Shown here: positions 1-8,217 of the stretch, in pieces
Position numbering within the stretch: position 1 is the stretch's first letter
Layout: every line of letters begins with the position of its first letter
NCBI RefSeq assembly: GCF_024346755.1
Contig: NZ_AP024861.1
Location: 2,108,001-2,172,000, forward strand
DNA length: 64,000 nt
Reading direction: 5' to 3'
From: Vibrio aerogenes
GTDB taxonomy: Bacteria; Pseudomonadota; Gammaproteobacteria; Enterobacterales; Vibrionaceae
The notes under the pieces: generated by a model
The model's database searches: none
Seen by the model: only the letters and a program-made list of their open reading frames with translations
What the model was told of the DNA's origin: nothing
Program-made: the position numbers and the translations under genes

Positions 1-160
1 TGCGTTTTAAAATCTTCTGCTTTCGTTGAATACGGCGATATTCCTTATATATCATCCAGATAAATGCAATAATTCCGACACTGAAAAGCACACCGAAAAA
101 AAACAGCAGAGGTCCACATACCCAGTCAGGCTCACATGGTAAGTAAATCTCAAATTCCAC
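1..160 (-). CDS. Small membrane protein, 3' end cut by window edge
   Basis: An open frame on the minus strand starts at a GTG preceded by an excellent ribosome binding site (aggaaaggagg, about 8 bases upstream) and runs off the window after 53 codons. The peptide has a short acidic N-terminus with a CEPDWVCG segment, then one strongly hydrophobic stretch (about residues 16-35, containing LLFFFGVLF and VGIIAFIWM). A very basic tail (KEYRRIQRKQK) follows. This is the layout of a single-pass inner-membrane protein with a cytoplasmic positive tail. I do not recognise a family. The strong Shine-Dalgarno sequence is the main reason to call it a gene. Confidence 0.6.
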   Translation of the reverse strand, partial: MEFEIYLPCEPDWVCGPLLFFFGVLFSVGIIAFIWMIYKEYRRIQRKQKILKR

Positions 161-301
161 TATTTCTGCCCTCCTTTCCTGTGTAACCACAGGCAAATAA
201 CCCATAACTCAGTACAACTATCTGTATTATAGATAAAAGCACAGCAATCAAGGCTCTGAAAACATACACCGATCATAAAATGATCAAATGATTACAAATA
301 A

Positions 302-319
302 TCAGATGACATCATCTGA
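302..319. promoter_or_regulatory. Perfect 8-bp dyad, possible operator
   Basis: TCAGATGA-CA-TCATCTGA is a perfect inverted repeat with a 2-base centre. It lies between the divergent small membrane protein gene and the pyrophosphohydrolase gene, 76 bases before the latter's start. It could bind a dimeric regulator of either gene. No regulator is recognised. Confidence 0.3.
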
Positions 320-394
320 GCCTATAACTTTACCGGCTGGAATGTTAATCTTCTCCCCTCGCTGATACATTAAAACATTTTCCGGATCACAATC

Positions 395-970
395 ATGAAT
401 CTATCAAAATTGACCCCTTCTGTTTTTAGTCATTTATATAAGGATATTGTTGAATTTCGCCTGACATTCGACTTACCGGTTGAACAACCAGAAAGTCTTG
501 ATCAGGCAGCCGATACCTTACATACCTCTTTAGCAATTGAAGAACTAACTGAACTGGCTGATGCGACAGATAAAACTGAGCAAGCTGATGCGATTATCGA
601 TACAGTTTACGTACTGATGGGCCGGCTGGTTCATCTGGGTGACGATGCTCCTGAAAAAAATATCGGTATTAGCTATCTGATCGATTTACTGCTTAACGTC
701 GCAGAACACCGGCAGATTGATTTTATTCCGTGTTGGAATGAGGTCCATAGCTCAAACATGAGTAAGGTGTGTAAAAATCAGGAAGAATATCAAGCGACTG
801 AACAGTTTTATGCGCAACAGGGTATCCGGCTGTTACCGGTCGAAAAAGGCCACTACATCATCGCAAAATGTGCTGAAGACTTTAGCAATGATGAAAAAAC
901 GATTCGTAAAGGGAAAGTCTTAAAATCTGTCAATTATCGTCCTGCTGATCTTGAACCACTGACAAAATAA
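395..970 (+). CDS. MazG-like/PRA-PH superfamily nucleotide pyrophosphohydrolase
   Basis: This 191-residue protein resembles the all-alpha NTP pyrophosphohydrolase (PRA-PH, MazG-like) family, which hydrolyses nucleotides to monophosphate and pyrophosphate using Mg2+. The metal-binding helix pair is visible around residues 48-70: EELTEL followed by DATD and QADAIIDTVYVLMG, giving the EExxE...ExxD-like acidic pattern. There is no signal peptide, so it should be cytoplasmic. The true substrate is unknown; family members have been linked to house-cleaning of non-canonical nucleotides. The gene stands alone, and its stop codon abuts the oligo-A/hairpin sequence that serves as a terminator for minus-strand transcription. 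Confidence 0.75.
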   Translation: MNLSKLTPSVFSHLYKDIVEFRLTFDLPVEQPESLDQAADTLHTSLAIEELTELADATDKTEQADAIIDTVYVLMGRLVHLGDDAPEKNIGISYLIDLLLNVAEHRQIDFIPCWNEVHSSNMSKVCKNQEEYQATEQFYAQQGIRLLPVEKGHYIIAKCAEDFSNDEKTIRKGKVLKSVNYRPADLEPLTK

Positions 971-1042
971 AAAAAAGGCCACCTTGCTTCGCAAGGTGGC
1001 TAAGGAGACTATAAAAAGCCTAACAAGAACGAGAATGTATCG
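965..1042 (-). ncRNA. Candidate sigma54-dependent small RNA (about 75 nt)
   Basis: A near-consensus -24/-12 promoter reads leftward from 1069. About 12 bases past its -12 GC the predicted start is near 1042. Roughly 45 bases later there is a 10-bp perfect GC-rich stem with a GAA triloop (978-1000), followed on this strand by eight Ts and more U-rich sequence. The predicted product is thus a short RNA with an unstructured 5' part and an intrinsic terminator whose U tail could bind Hfq. It lies in the gap downstream of btuD and ends on the 3' tip of the convergent pyrophosphohydrolase gene. The hairpin alone could simply terminate btuD; the upstream promoter is what suggests a separate RNA. No known RNA family was recognised. 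Confidence 0.45.
974..1000 (-). terminator. Intrinsic terminator for btuCD and/or the candidate sRNA
   Basis: GCCACCTTGC/GCAAGGTGGC forms a 10-bp stem with a 3-base loop. On the minus strand it is followed by a run of eight Ts. The same hairpin lies just past the stop of the plus-strand pyrophosphohydrolase gene but lacks a T run in that direction. Confidence 0.8.
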
Positions 1043-1051
1043 ATCTTATTA

Positions 1052-1069
1052 ATGCGATTAGCGTGCCAA
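1052..1069 (-). promoter_or_regulatory. Putative sigma54 (-24/-12) promoter
   Basis: Read on the minus strand the site is TTGGCACG-CTAA-TCGCAT. It matches the RpoN consensus TGGCACG-N4-TTGC at all but one position and keeps the exact 10-base spacing between GG and GC. The upstream sequence is very A/T rich. A sigma70 reading (TTGGCA, 15-base spacer, TAAGAT) is possible but has poor spacing. Confidence 0.5.
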
Positions 1070-1182
1070 AAAAACAAAAACCTATAAGCATATGATTTTA
1101 TTCACTTTTAATAACATTAGTATTTCAAACTAAAAACCTTTCAATCAATCCCTGCGCCACTTTTGTGCTTCATGCACCAAAA

Positions 1183-1938
1183 CTAATCGAACAGTAAATA
1201 AGATTTTCCTTTTATATCAACAGCCTGTACATCTGTTTGAAATATGTCTTTAATCGATTCACTATTCAGTACTTCTTTTGGTCGTCCTGAACGATACAAA
1301 ATTCCCTGATTCAGCAATACAACCTGACTTGCATTCTTGTATGTCCTGTTCAGATCATGATTTGCCATCAGTATAGTGATCCCCATGGCTCTGACCTCAG
1401 CCAGTAAATCATACATGAGCTTTTCCTGCCCGACATCTAACGCTGATGCGGGTTCATCCAAAATCAGATATTGCCCCTCAGGATTCAGGGAAGGCCAAAT
1501 TTGCAAACAGCTTCCAGCCAAACGAACCCGCTGCCATTCACCACCAGAAATATGATGAATGGAACGGGCCAGTTTATCCTGCAGATTTAATCGTCCACAC
1601 AAATAATGAATGACGTCAGAAATTTTTTTCTGATCAGCTATGACTGAATCAGGTATAGACAAAGTGAGGTAATGATAAACATCCACCGCAAAAACCGGAC
1701 GTTCATTCTGAGCAAGATATGCCCGGCGAACCGCTAAATCCTGAGTTGTTAAACAGGAAATATCGTCAGTCCCAAAACAGACCTGCCCCTGATATGACAT
1801 CATACCGGCCAAAGCAGCCAGTAAGGTACTCTTTCCGCTGCCATTTGGTCCGACGATATGAAGGAAACTCCCAGGCTCACACTGAAAACTCATCGGCAGC
1901 AAGCGGGTTCCGACATGAAGATTATTCACGTGAATCAT
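1183..1938 (-). CDS. btuD: Vitamin B12 ABC transporter ATPase BtuD
   Basis: This is the ATP-binding subunit that powers cobalamin import across the inner membrane with BtuC and a periplasmic BtuF. The 251-residue protein shows the full ABC set in order: Walker [10 protein letters not shown] at about 30-38, the signature ISGGEWQR near 130, Walker [10 protein letters not shown] near 157-165, and a MANHD switch histidine near 190. Its start overlaps the end of btuC by 17 bases, so the two are translationally coupled. The family assignment (rather than FecE/FhuC-type heme or siderophore ATPases) rests on overall resemblance to BtuD and its pairing with BtuC. No btuB or btuF is present nearby. Confidence 0.88.
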   Translation of the reverse strand: MIHVNNLHVGTRLLPMSFQCEPGSFLHIVGPNGSGKSTLLAALAGMMSYQGQVCFGTDDISCLTTQDLAVRRAYLAQNERPVFAVDVYHYLTLSIPDSVIADQKKISDVIHYLCGRLNLQDKLARSIHHISGGEWQRVRLAGSCLQIWPSLNPEGQYLILDEPASALDVGQEKLMYDLLAEVRAMGITILMANHDLNRTYKNASQVVLLNQGILYRSGRPKEVLNSESIKDIFQTDVQAVDIKGKSYLLFD

Positions 1939-2920
1939 AATTTCTCAGTAAAATCCAGACAAAAACCGGTGCACCAATCGTAGCAGTCACAACTCCCAGA
2001 GGAAGCTCGGCTGAACTTAATGCTGTTCTGGCAATAAGATCAGCACACACCAGCAGTAATGCGCCTGCAATTGCGGAAACTGGCAGTAAATAACGGTTAT
2101 CTGCACCAAATGCCATTCGTAGTAAATGAGGAACAACCAGCCCGACAAATCCAATAATACCGCCTAACGCAACCGAGACACCCACAAGAACAGAAACTGC
2201 AATAATGAGCTTCCACCGGGTTGAAGATACATTGACACCAAGTTGTCTGGCATGGCTTTCTCCCAACATCAGGCGATCCAGTAATATCCCTCGGGAAATG
2301 AGCCAAAATAATGCAGGCAAAGCCAGTAAAGACAACAGATGCTGAGACCATTCAACACCACCAAGACTCCCCATCAACCAGTACATTAGCTGGCGTAAAC
2401 TGAATTCCTGACTGAAATAAAAAGCCCACGTAATCACTGACTGCTCCAGAATTCCCAGCGCGACACCAACCAGCAATAAACGAGTACTGGTCAGGCGCAT
2501 CACCCGGCCAATACTGACAAGTAGTAGTGTAAAACCAAGGGCTCCCGCCACCGCACCAAACATAAGGCCAGTCGATGTTGCAGCAACAGGAAAAAGAAAC
2601 AAAATAATGACAATCGCAACACTCGCACCGCTCGAAACCCCGATAATTCCGGGCTCCGCTAAAGAGTTTCCAAGCAGCACCTGCAAAACTGCACCAGAAA
2701 CAGCAAGACAGGCACCGATCACACAAGCTGCAATCAGACGGGGTAAACGTAATTCAAAGATGAGCTGCTTTTCAAATAAAGTGAGGTGTTGCAACGGAGA
2801 AAAGGTCACTTCTCCTGCCATAAGGTAGACACCACTAAAAAAAATAAGAAGCACCACCATCGTCCATAACACACGAAACCAGTGCTTTTTTTTCGCAGAT
2901 TGAAGTTGAATAAAATCCAT
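1922..2920 (-). CDS. btuC: Vitamin B12 ABC transporter permease BtuC
   Basis: This 332-residue, strongly hydrophobic protein has the length and ten-helix pattern of FecCD/BtuC-type permeases. Visible family landmarks are [19 protein letters not shown] near the N-terminal third, GVSSGASV after it, and [16 protein letters not shown] in the C-terminal third, the part that forms the coupling helix facing the ATPase. It sits in the inner membrane as a homodimer. It follows astE on the same strand by about 105 bases, which is too short to hold a cobalamin riboswitch, so B12 control here is either absent or different. Shine-Dalgarno complementarity before the ATG is weak. Confidence 0.88.
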   Translation of the reverse strand: MDFIQLQSAKKKHWFRVLWTMVVLLIFFSGVYLMAGEVTFSPLQHLTLFEKQLIFELRLPRLIAACVIGACLAVSGAVLQVLLGNSLAEPGIIGVSSGASVAIVIILFLFPVAATSTGLMFGAVAGALGFTLLLVSIGRVMRLTSTRLLLVGVALGILEQSVITWAFYFSQEFSLRQLMYWLMGSLGGVEWSQHLLSLLALPALFWLISRGILLDRLMLGESHARQLGVNVSSTRWKLIIAVSVLVGVSVALGGIIGFVGLVVPHLLRMAFGADNRYLLPVSAIAGALLLVCADLIARTALSSAELPLGVVTATIGAPVFVWILLRNYDSRE

Positions 2921-3025
2921 ATTTTTCCGGTGCTAATCACATATGCGCCAAGGCGTGTTTATCTTTCATCGCCTAACCATAACGCGTCAGCCCACAAATA
3001 AAAAGAGTCCGGAACAAGAACAAAT

Positions 3026-4054
3026 TTAATCGTAAACCAGTTGATCACCTTCATATCTGGCAACAACAGGACAAAGCATATAGGCCGCAGGCTCACCGAT
3101 TTCAACATGCCGGTTCGGAAATAAGACTGACTCACCGTCATTTTTTGCCATCAGAGGCTTATCACCATCATGCCCAAAAACTTCTCCATGCTTAAAAGCC
3201 GTAAAGTTCTCTATATCCTCAGGGAACAGAAAATCAAAATCTTCTTTCATCCTGACGATTGTCCGGCTTACTCTGTAAATAGTGGATTTTTTTGACAAAT
3301 GCTCACTCTTTTCCCGACTGATTAAATCCCTGAGTGCCATATCAAATATAGCGAATGAATTCAGATCACTTTCTCCGATGCGTGAAGCTTTGCCTAATTC
3401 AAATGTTGCTGAGCGTGCGGAATAACAATCCGCTGTATACCAGCTAAAAGAACCAGAAGGTGCATTTGCCAGCACAATCGCATTAATGTGGGCAAGCTCT
3501 ATAAAATCAATTAATGCTTTCGAACGAACCGGATGCCGGACTTTCGGACTAATGACAAAAGTAGAATACCGGGAAGAGTAAAGCGTACTGTGTAAATCAA
3601 GATGCCAACGGGACTCAACCGGGGTCTCTTCCCAAAACGATTTAATCAATACTTTAAGATTATCTGCAATCACCAGTTCTGTTGATGGCTCCCGGGGTTT
3701 ATCATCAAATAAACGTTCCAGATTTTCATCGATAAATTGCTTGTTTTGTTTAATTGCATCTAAATTCGCAATCACAAACAGACAATGTTCTTCAATTTTC
3801 TGAAAACCACTTTCCACATCTGTAACAATACGGTTGACCATTTCAACCGGACCGGCATCCTTACCATGAATACCGCAGGAGACAAGCACATGCTTTGTAC
3901 TTTCGTCCATATGTGGTGGAATGATTTCTAAAACACCCGGAAGATGTAACTTCAGGCAAAGCCCCTGCTCTGTTACATACTCGGTTGATAAGGGAGCACT
4001 ATCACTATATAAGCTATCAATAAGAAATGATTGCCGAAAAAGTGAATTAGCCAT
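3026..4054 (-). CDS. astE: AstE-like succinylglutamate desuccinylase with altered active-site motif
   Basis: The 342-residue protein aligns throughout with succinylglutamate desuccinylase, the last enzyme of the arginine succinyltransferase pathway (N-succinylglutamate to glutamate and succinate; zinc-dependent, M14-like fold). I chose the ATG 17 codons inside the open frame because aaggag lies 7 bases upstream and it gives the family length. Oddities: the zinc motif, usually HGNE or HGDE, reads HGKD (H63, D66), and the usual DLHxAIRGS segment reads DLHSTLYSS (H155), losing the conserved arginine. The catalytic glutamate region FELG (E219) is kept. It may be a divergent or functionally shifted enzyme. 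No other ast genes are in the window; btuCD follows. Confidence 0.75.
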   Translation of the reverse strand: MANSLFRQSFLIDSLYSDSAPLSTEYVTEQGLCLKLHLPGVLEIIPPHMDESTKHVLVSCGIHGKDAGPVEMVNRIVTDVESGFQKIEEHCLFVIANLDAIKQNKQFIDENLERLFDDKPREPSTELVIADNLKVLIKSFWEETPVESRWHLDLHSTLYSSRYSTFVISPKVRHPVRSKALIDFIELAHINAIVLANAPSGSFSWYTADCYSARSATFELGKASRIGESDLNSFAIFDMALRDLISREKSEHLSKKSTIYRVSRTIVRMKEDFDFLFPEDIENFTAFKHGEVFGHDGDKPLMAKNDGESVLFPNRHVEIGEPAAYMLCPVVARYEGDQLVYD

Positions 4055-4510
4055 GCATAACTCCTTAACCTGATCCTGATTGGATTCCTGTCCAAAAGGA
4101 CTCAATCCCTATAAATGTCTGATAATAAAACAGACTGTGATTTTATCATTAAGTTGTCAAAAAGCATTCCATTGATTCCTCACAATGTGAACCATACAGT
4201 TTTATCATTTTATTCTTCACATCTTTGTTGACTCATCAAAAATTTCAGGGTCAGCCGCAAGGGCTGCAGGAAAAGCCGGAATACCTTCCACCATCCATCA
4301 CATGTTAGTCCGGACATCAGCAAATAAATTCCATTGCAGATATAAAACACTGATTATTTGTTGAAGACCAATGCGCTCAATCACATTTATTATTTTTTCC
4401 GGGAGATACCAATTGATCTCAAATGAATTAGAGTGATATAAAATTAGTTGCGCATAAATATATACATATGTCTGTATAAATACAATTAAATAAAATAAAG
4501 TGGAGACCCC
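4055..4510. other. Divergent intergenic region, astE / xylanase
   Basis: This 456-base AT-rich stretch carries the promoters of two divergent genes. I see no coding sequence in it. A TCACAATGTGA dyad at 4180-4190, 126 bases before astE, could be an operator but does not have CRP-site geometry. Before the xylanase, tggag precedes the ATG, and no confident -35/-10 pair is visible. Confidence 0.5.
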
Positions 4511-5731
4511 ATGAAAAATAATAAAATATTCAGCGGTATTTTCGTTTTAACGTCAGTGCTTACATCCTGTTCTGTCTGGTCATCAACGGTAAACGTTGAT
4601 CTGAATAAGACATATCAGGCAATTGACGGCTTTGGTGGCATGAATGCGCCGGGTTGGATAGCTGACTTAACCTCATCACAGGCGAAAACAGCTTTCGGTA
4701 CAGGGAGTGGCGAACTCGGCTTATCCATTATGCGGATGAGAATCGATCCAGACTCCAATAATTGGAGTAAGCAGGTGCCGATAGCTCAATATGCCGCTTC
4801 AAAACATGTGAAATTGCTTGCAACACCCTGGACGCCACCAGCGTATATGAAAGACAACAATAGTTTGAAGAATGGCGGAAAATTAAAATCAAATCACTAT
4901 CATGGCTATACCCAGCACCTGAATAAATTTGTCAGTTATATGAAGTCAAAGAATGCCGCAATTTACGCGCTTTCTATACAAAATGAACCAGACTGGCAAC
5001 CTGATTATGAGTCTTGTGAATGGAGTGGTTCAGATTTCGTGAACTACCTGAAAGCGGAAGGAAAAAATCTTGATAACTCAGTTAAAATTGTTGCACCAGA
5101 ATCATTGAACTTTAACCACAAACTTTCTGACCCCTTCCTGAACAATTCTCAAACTGCAAAATATGTGGATATCGTTGGCGGCCATTTATACGGAAAAGAA
5201 GCCTTTGACTATCCGCTTGCCCGTCAGAAAGGCAAAAAATTATGGATGACAGAACATTTCACAACCAATGATGATGCCAATAACTGGTCGAAAGCTTTAA
5301 GTGTCGGAACTGAATTGCACAAAAGCATGGTATCTAACTATAGCGGCTATATCTGGTGGTATATCAGACGAAGCTACGGCCTGCTGACCGATAATGGCAA
5401 AGTCAGCAAGCGTGGCTATATCATGTCTCAGTATTCCAAATTCATCCGTCCGGGCTTCGAGCGTGTCAGTGCAACAGAAAAACCAGCATCTGGTGTTTAT
5501 GTCACCGCATATAAAAATAATAGTGGCAAAGTCGTGGTTGTCGCTGTAAATACAACATCATCACAACAAAAACTGGATTTTAAACTCAATCACGATTCTG
5601 TGAAATCTCTGGTTAAATACAGCACATCTGAGAAGTTAAATGTTGGCTATGGTGGGACTTACAAGCTGAACAGTCATAAAACAACAGCCTACGTCGACCC
5701 TAAAAGTGTCACAACGTTTGTGTCTGAATAG
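4511..5731 (+). CDS. GH30 (subfamily 8-like) glucuronoxylanase, probable lipoprotein
   Basis: This 406-residue secreted enzyme probably cleaves beta-1,4-xylan backbones next to glucuronic acid branches. The (beta/alpha)8 catalytic domain spans about residues 28-310, followed by the side beta-domain typical of GH30 to the C-terminus. Acid/base E159 lies in SIQNEPDW and nucleophile E248 in WMTEHF. The WWYIRRSYG segment (282-290) contains the Trp-Tyr-Arg set known in subfamily 8 to bind the 4-O-methylglucuronate side group. The leader ends in VLTSC (residues 16-20), a fair lipobox, so it may be anchored to the outer membrane rather than released. A strong terminator follows. It stands alone with no other polysaccharide genes nearby, which suggests an acquired accessory function. 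Confidence 0.85.
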   Translation: MKNNKIFSGIFVLTSVLTSCSVWSSTVNVDLNKTYQAIDGFGGMNAPGWIADLTSSQAKTAFGTGSGELGLSIMRMRIDPDSNNWSKQVPIAQYAASKHVKLLATPWTPPAYMKDNNSLKNGGKLKSNHYHGYTQHLNKFVSYMKSKNAAIYALSIQNEPDWQPDYESCEWSGSDFVNYLKAEGKNLDNSVKIVAPESLNFNHKLSDPFLNNSQTAKYVDIVGGHLYGKEAFDYPLARQKGKKLWMTEHFTTNDDANNWSKALSVGTELHKSMVSNYSGYIWWYIRRSYGLLTDNGKVSKRGYIMSQYSKFIRPGFERVSATEKPASGVYVTAYKNNSGKVVVVAVNTTSSQQKLDFKLNHDSVKSLVKYSTSEKLNVGYGGTYKLNSHKTTAYVDPKSVTTFVSE

Positions 5732-5774
5732 CGGCTAAATCAACGCTGACTGATTCAATTTCTTAAAATATGTG

Positions 5775-5811
5775 AATCCCCGGGAAACAAAACGTTACCC
5801 GGGGATTTTTA
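5775..5811 (+). terminator. Intrinsic terminator after the xylanase
   Basis: A 10-bp perfect stem, AATCCCCGGG/CCCGGGGATT with a 13-base loop, is followed by a T run (ATTTTTATT). Confidence 0.85.
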
Positions 5812-5951
5812 TTGACCATGATATCATCTGTTAAACGCCTGTCGCTTGCCGTACATAACAAATCCATTCAAAATAAATGAGAATGATTCAGATGATTCGT
5901 TGTCTAAAACGCCAGTCATACATAACCGCAATATTCAGGTATTCAAAAAAT

Positions 5952-6401
5952 ATGTTTAGAGCCCCATTGATTGCTATCTTCACCCTCTTTGTCAGCATGA
6001 TTAGCTGCCACACATATGCAGCAGGTAAAACAACCTATGGCTCAGCTGTGATCAACAAAGTTACCAGTATCTATGACGCAGATACATTTAAAGCAAATAT
6101 AAAAGGCTGGCCTGATATCATTGGTAAAAAAGTATCCATCAGAGTCAACGGTGTTGATGCACCAGAGATCCGCGGGAAGTGCAAAAAAGAAAAAAACTCG
6201 GCACGGATTGCAAAATTATTCACAATCAAAGCACTCAGGACAGCAAAGAAGATCGAATTACGAAATATAAGACGCGGCAAATATTTCCGTATTCTGGCAG
6301 ATGTCTATGTTGATGGCCGGAATTTATCTGATTTACTGATCAACTCCGGGCTTGCAAGACCTTACGATGGCGGGAAAAGAGGGGGTTGGTGCCGGTTCTG
6401 A
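5952..6401 (+). CDS. Secreted thermonuclease (SNase-like) family protein
   Basis: This is a Staphylococcal-nuclease-fold protein expected to cleave DNA or RNA outside the cytoplasm. I chose the ATG that begins MFRAPLIAIF because a clear signal peptide follows, ending near TYAA (residue 24); an upstream in-frame ATG at 5877 would bury it. The SNase core starts with VTSIYDADTFKA and continues with SIRVNGVDAPEIRGKC, carrying the calcium-site aspartates plus the catalytic Arg and Glu of the family. It ends with LARPYDGGKRGGWC, the usual short SNase terminus. The ribosome binding site is poor. An integrase remnant lies immediately downstream, so this gene may have arrived with a mobile element (inference). 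Confidence 0.75.
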   Translation: MFRAPLIAIFTLFVSMISCHTYAAGKTTYGSAVINKVTSIYDADTFKANIKGWPDIIGKKVSIRVNGVDAPEIRGKCKKEKNSARIAKLFTIKALRTAKKIELRNIRRGKYFRILADVYVDGRNLSDLLINSGLARPYDGGKRGGWCRF

Positions 6402-6432
6402 TGTTCCTGAAAAATTTGATGTACAGGGCATG

Positions 6433-6654
6433 ACCCTCTTCTCTCACCGCCAGTATTTGCTGATGAATTTGTCTTGCTTTTTTGAGCGTGATTGCAGGAT
6501 ACTTGCCAATACGAAAGCGTTTATTCTTGCCATTGAAGCGACAGCGGTACTGAAAAGTGATATTTGCCTTAGGTGAGATTTTGGCAATGAGTCCTTCTTC
6601 ATCGTTCAGTTCTGATGGCCCACGATATTCGTTGAGTTTGTTGATAGCACTGAG
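6433..6654 (-). pseudogene. Tyrosine integrase N-terminal fragment (DUF4102 arm-binding domain)
   Basis: Read on the minus strand, 74 codons give a sequence that looks like the N-terminal arm-binding domain of phage/island tyrosine recombinases. It contains SELNDEEGLIAKISPKANIT followed by FQYRCRFNGK, RFRIGKYPAITLKKAR and QQILAVREEG, matching the usual pattern of G-L-x-L-x-V-x-P, F-x-Y-R, and L-G-x-Y-P-x-x-S-L-x-x-A-R. A TAA stands just upstream at 6655-6657 and no start codon is available. The catalytic domain is missing; after REEG the similarity stops about 30 bases before the end of the nuclease gene. It is a decayed piece of an integrated element between two intact genes. Confidence 0.65.
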
Positions 6655-6730
6655 TTACAGATATTAACCATTGCTAATCGACCGCCACACAAGGCCTGAA
6701 CAGAATATTTATGGACAATCCACTAAACCT

Positions 6731-8155
6731 ATGAATAACAACGACCAACCTACATTCTTCTTTTTTGATTATGAAACCTGGGGAACCAGCCCAGCCAAAG
6801 ACCGGCCCTGCCAGTTTGCCGGTATCCGGACAGACATGGATTTCAATATCATTGGTGAACCACTGACTTTGTACTGTAAATTACCACCGGATTATCTTCC
6901 ATCTCCTGAAGCCGCTTTAATTACCGGTATTACTCCTCAGCTTGCCAATGCCAAAGGTGTGAGTGAGCCAGAATTTATCCACCGGATTCATCAGGAACTG
7001 GCAAAGCCAAATACAACCAGCCTCGGCTATAACAGTATCCGCTTTGATGATGAAGTCACCCGCTATACCTGTTACAGAAACTTTCTTGACCCTTACGGAT
7101 GGAGCTGGCAGAACGGCAATTCAAGATGGGATCTGCTGGATGTAGCCAGAGCCTGTCATGCACTGCGCCCCGACGGTATTAACTGGCCGGAAAATGATGA
7201 TGGTATCACCAGTTTCAAGCTTGAACATTTATCCGTTGCAAACCAAATCGAACACAGTAATGCGCACGATGCAATGGCCGATGTATACGCAACCATTGAA
7301 CTGGCAAAGCGGATTAAAAACTCACAGCCAAAACTATTCGATTACTTCTTTTCTATGCGTCACAAGCGCCAGCTGACTGAGTTAATTGATATCGTCAATA
7401 TGACACCACTCATGCATGTCTCCGGCATGTTGGGACATCAATGCCAGTATACAAGCTGGGTTGTCCCCCTCGCCTGGCACCCCGTGAATAAAAATGCTGT
7501 GATTACTGTCGATCTGGCAAAAAATCCACAACCTTTATTTGATCTCTCTGCTGAAGAATTAAAAGAACGGTTATACACCAGACATGATGATTTAGCTGAA
7601 GGAGAGCTACCGGTTCCGGTGAAGCTGATTCATCTGAATAAATGTCCGATTCTGGCTCCGGCAAAAACGCTGACCGCAGAAAATGCGCATCAGATAGGTA
7701 TCAACCGGGAAGCATGTCTGCAAAACCTGTCTGCCTTAAAAGGTTCACCAGCTATCAGAGAAAAACTGCTTCAGTTATTCACTGAAGAGAAGCCATACCC
7801 GTCTGATGATAACGTCGATACCATGCTGTATCAGGGATTTTTTAATCCGGCAGATAAAGCTGCGATGGAAATTATCCGCGAGACGCCACCAGAAATGCTC
7901 GGGGAGCTTTCTCTTACCTTTCAGGATCAGAGAATTGCACCTCTTCTGTTCCGTTACCGGGCCAGAAATTACCCGGGTACATTAAGTTATCAGGAAAGTC
8001 AGCAGTGGTTAAGTCACTGCCAGGATTACTTTACCAGTCATATGGATGATTATATTCTCAGGCTGGAAAATCTCGTGGTTGAGCATGAAGGAAATGAATC
8101 AAAACTTAAGATCCTGAAATCCATTTACCATTATGTTGCCGGACTGACTTCCTGA
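6731..8155 (+). CDS. sbcB: Exodeoxyribonuclease I (SbcB)
   Basis: This processive 3'-5' single-strand DNA exonuclease acts in recombination and mismatch repair. The start chosen gives 474 residues, the usual size. The DEDD exonuclease domain starts with FFFDYETWGTSP (about residues 9-20), with catalytic Asp and Glu in DYETWG. SLGYNSIRFDDE near 98 and the HDAMADV segment near 178 supply further DEDDh residues. The C-terminal SH3-like and helical ExoI-specific regions follow to the end. No strong Shine-Dalgarno site is visible before the ATG. The lrgAB pair follows 62 bases later on the same strand. Confidence 0.93.
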   Translation: MNNNDQPTFFFFDYETWGTSPAKDRPCQFAGIRTDMDFNIIGEPLTLYCKLPPDYLPSPEAALITGITPQLANAKGVSEPEFIHRIHQELAKPNTTSLGYNSIRFDDEVTRYTCYRNFLDPYGWSWQNGNSRWDLLDVARACHALRPDGINWPENDDGITSFKLEHLSVANQIEHSNAHDAMADVYATIELAKRIKNSQPKLFDYFFSMRHKRQLTELIDIVNMTPLMHVSGMLGHQCQYTSWVVPLAWHPVNKNAVITVDLAKNPQPLFDLSAEELKERLYTRHDDLAEGELPVPVKLIHLNKCPILAPAKTLTAENAHQIGINREACLQNLSALKGSPAIREKLLQLFTEEKPYPSDDNVDTMLYQGFFNPADKAAMEIIRETPPEMLGELSLTFQDQRIAPLLFRYRARNYPGTLSYQESQQWLSHCQDYFTSHMDDYILRLENLVVEHEGNESKLKILKSIYHYVAGLTS

Positions 8156-8217
8156 ACCTGTCGGGTGGATTGAATCAAGCAGCATCAATCTTGTTTTTAC
8201 CCAAAGTGGATCACAAA

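Noticed and set aside
2921..3025. Cobalamin riboswitch before btuC
   Set aside because: The gap is about 105 bases, too short for the aptamer, and no B12-box-like sequence was seen.
4180..4190. CRP site in the astE upstream region
   Set aside because: TCACAATGTGA has the half sites in reversed order and a single-base centre, not TGTGA-N6-TCACA.
6352..6576. A 74-codon plus-strand frame after the SNase gene
   Set aside because: It is antisense to the integrase-like fragment and has no ribosome binding site or family resemblance.
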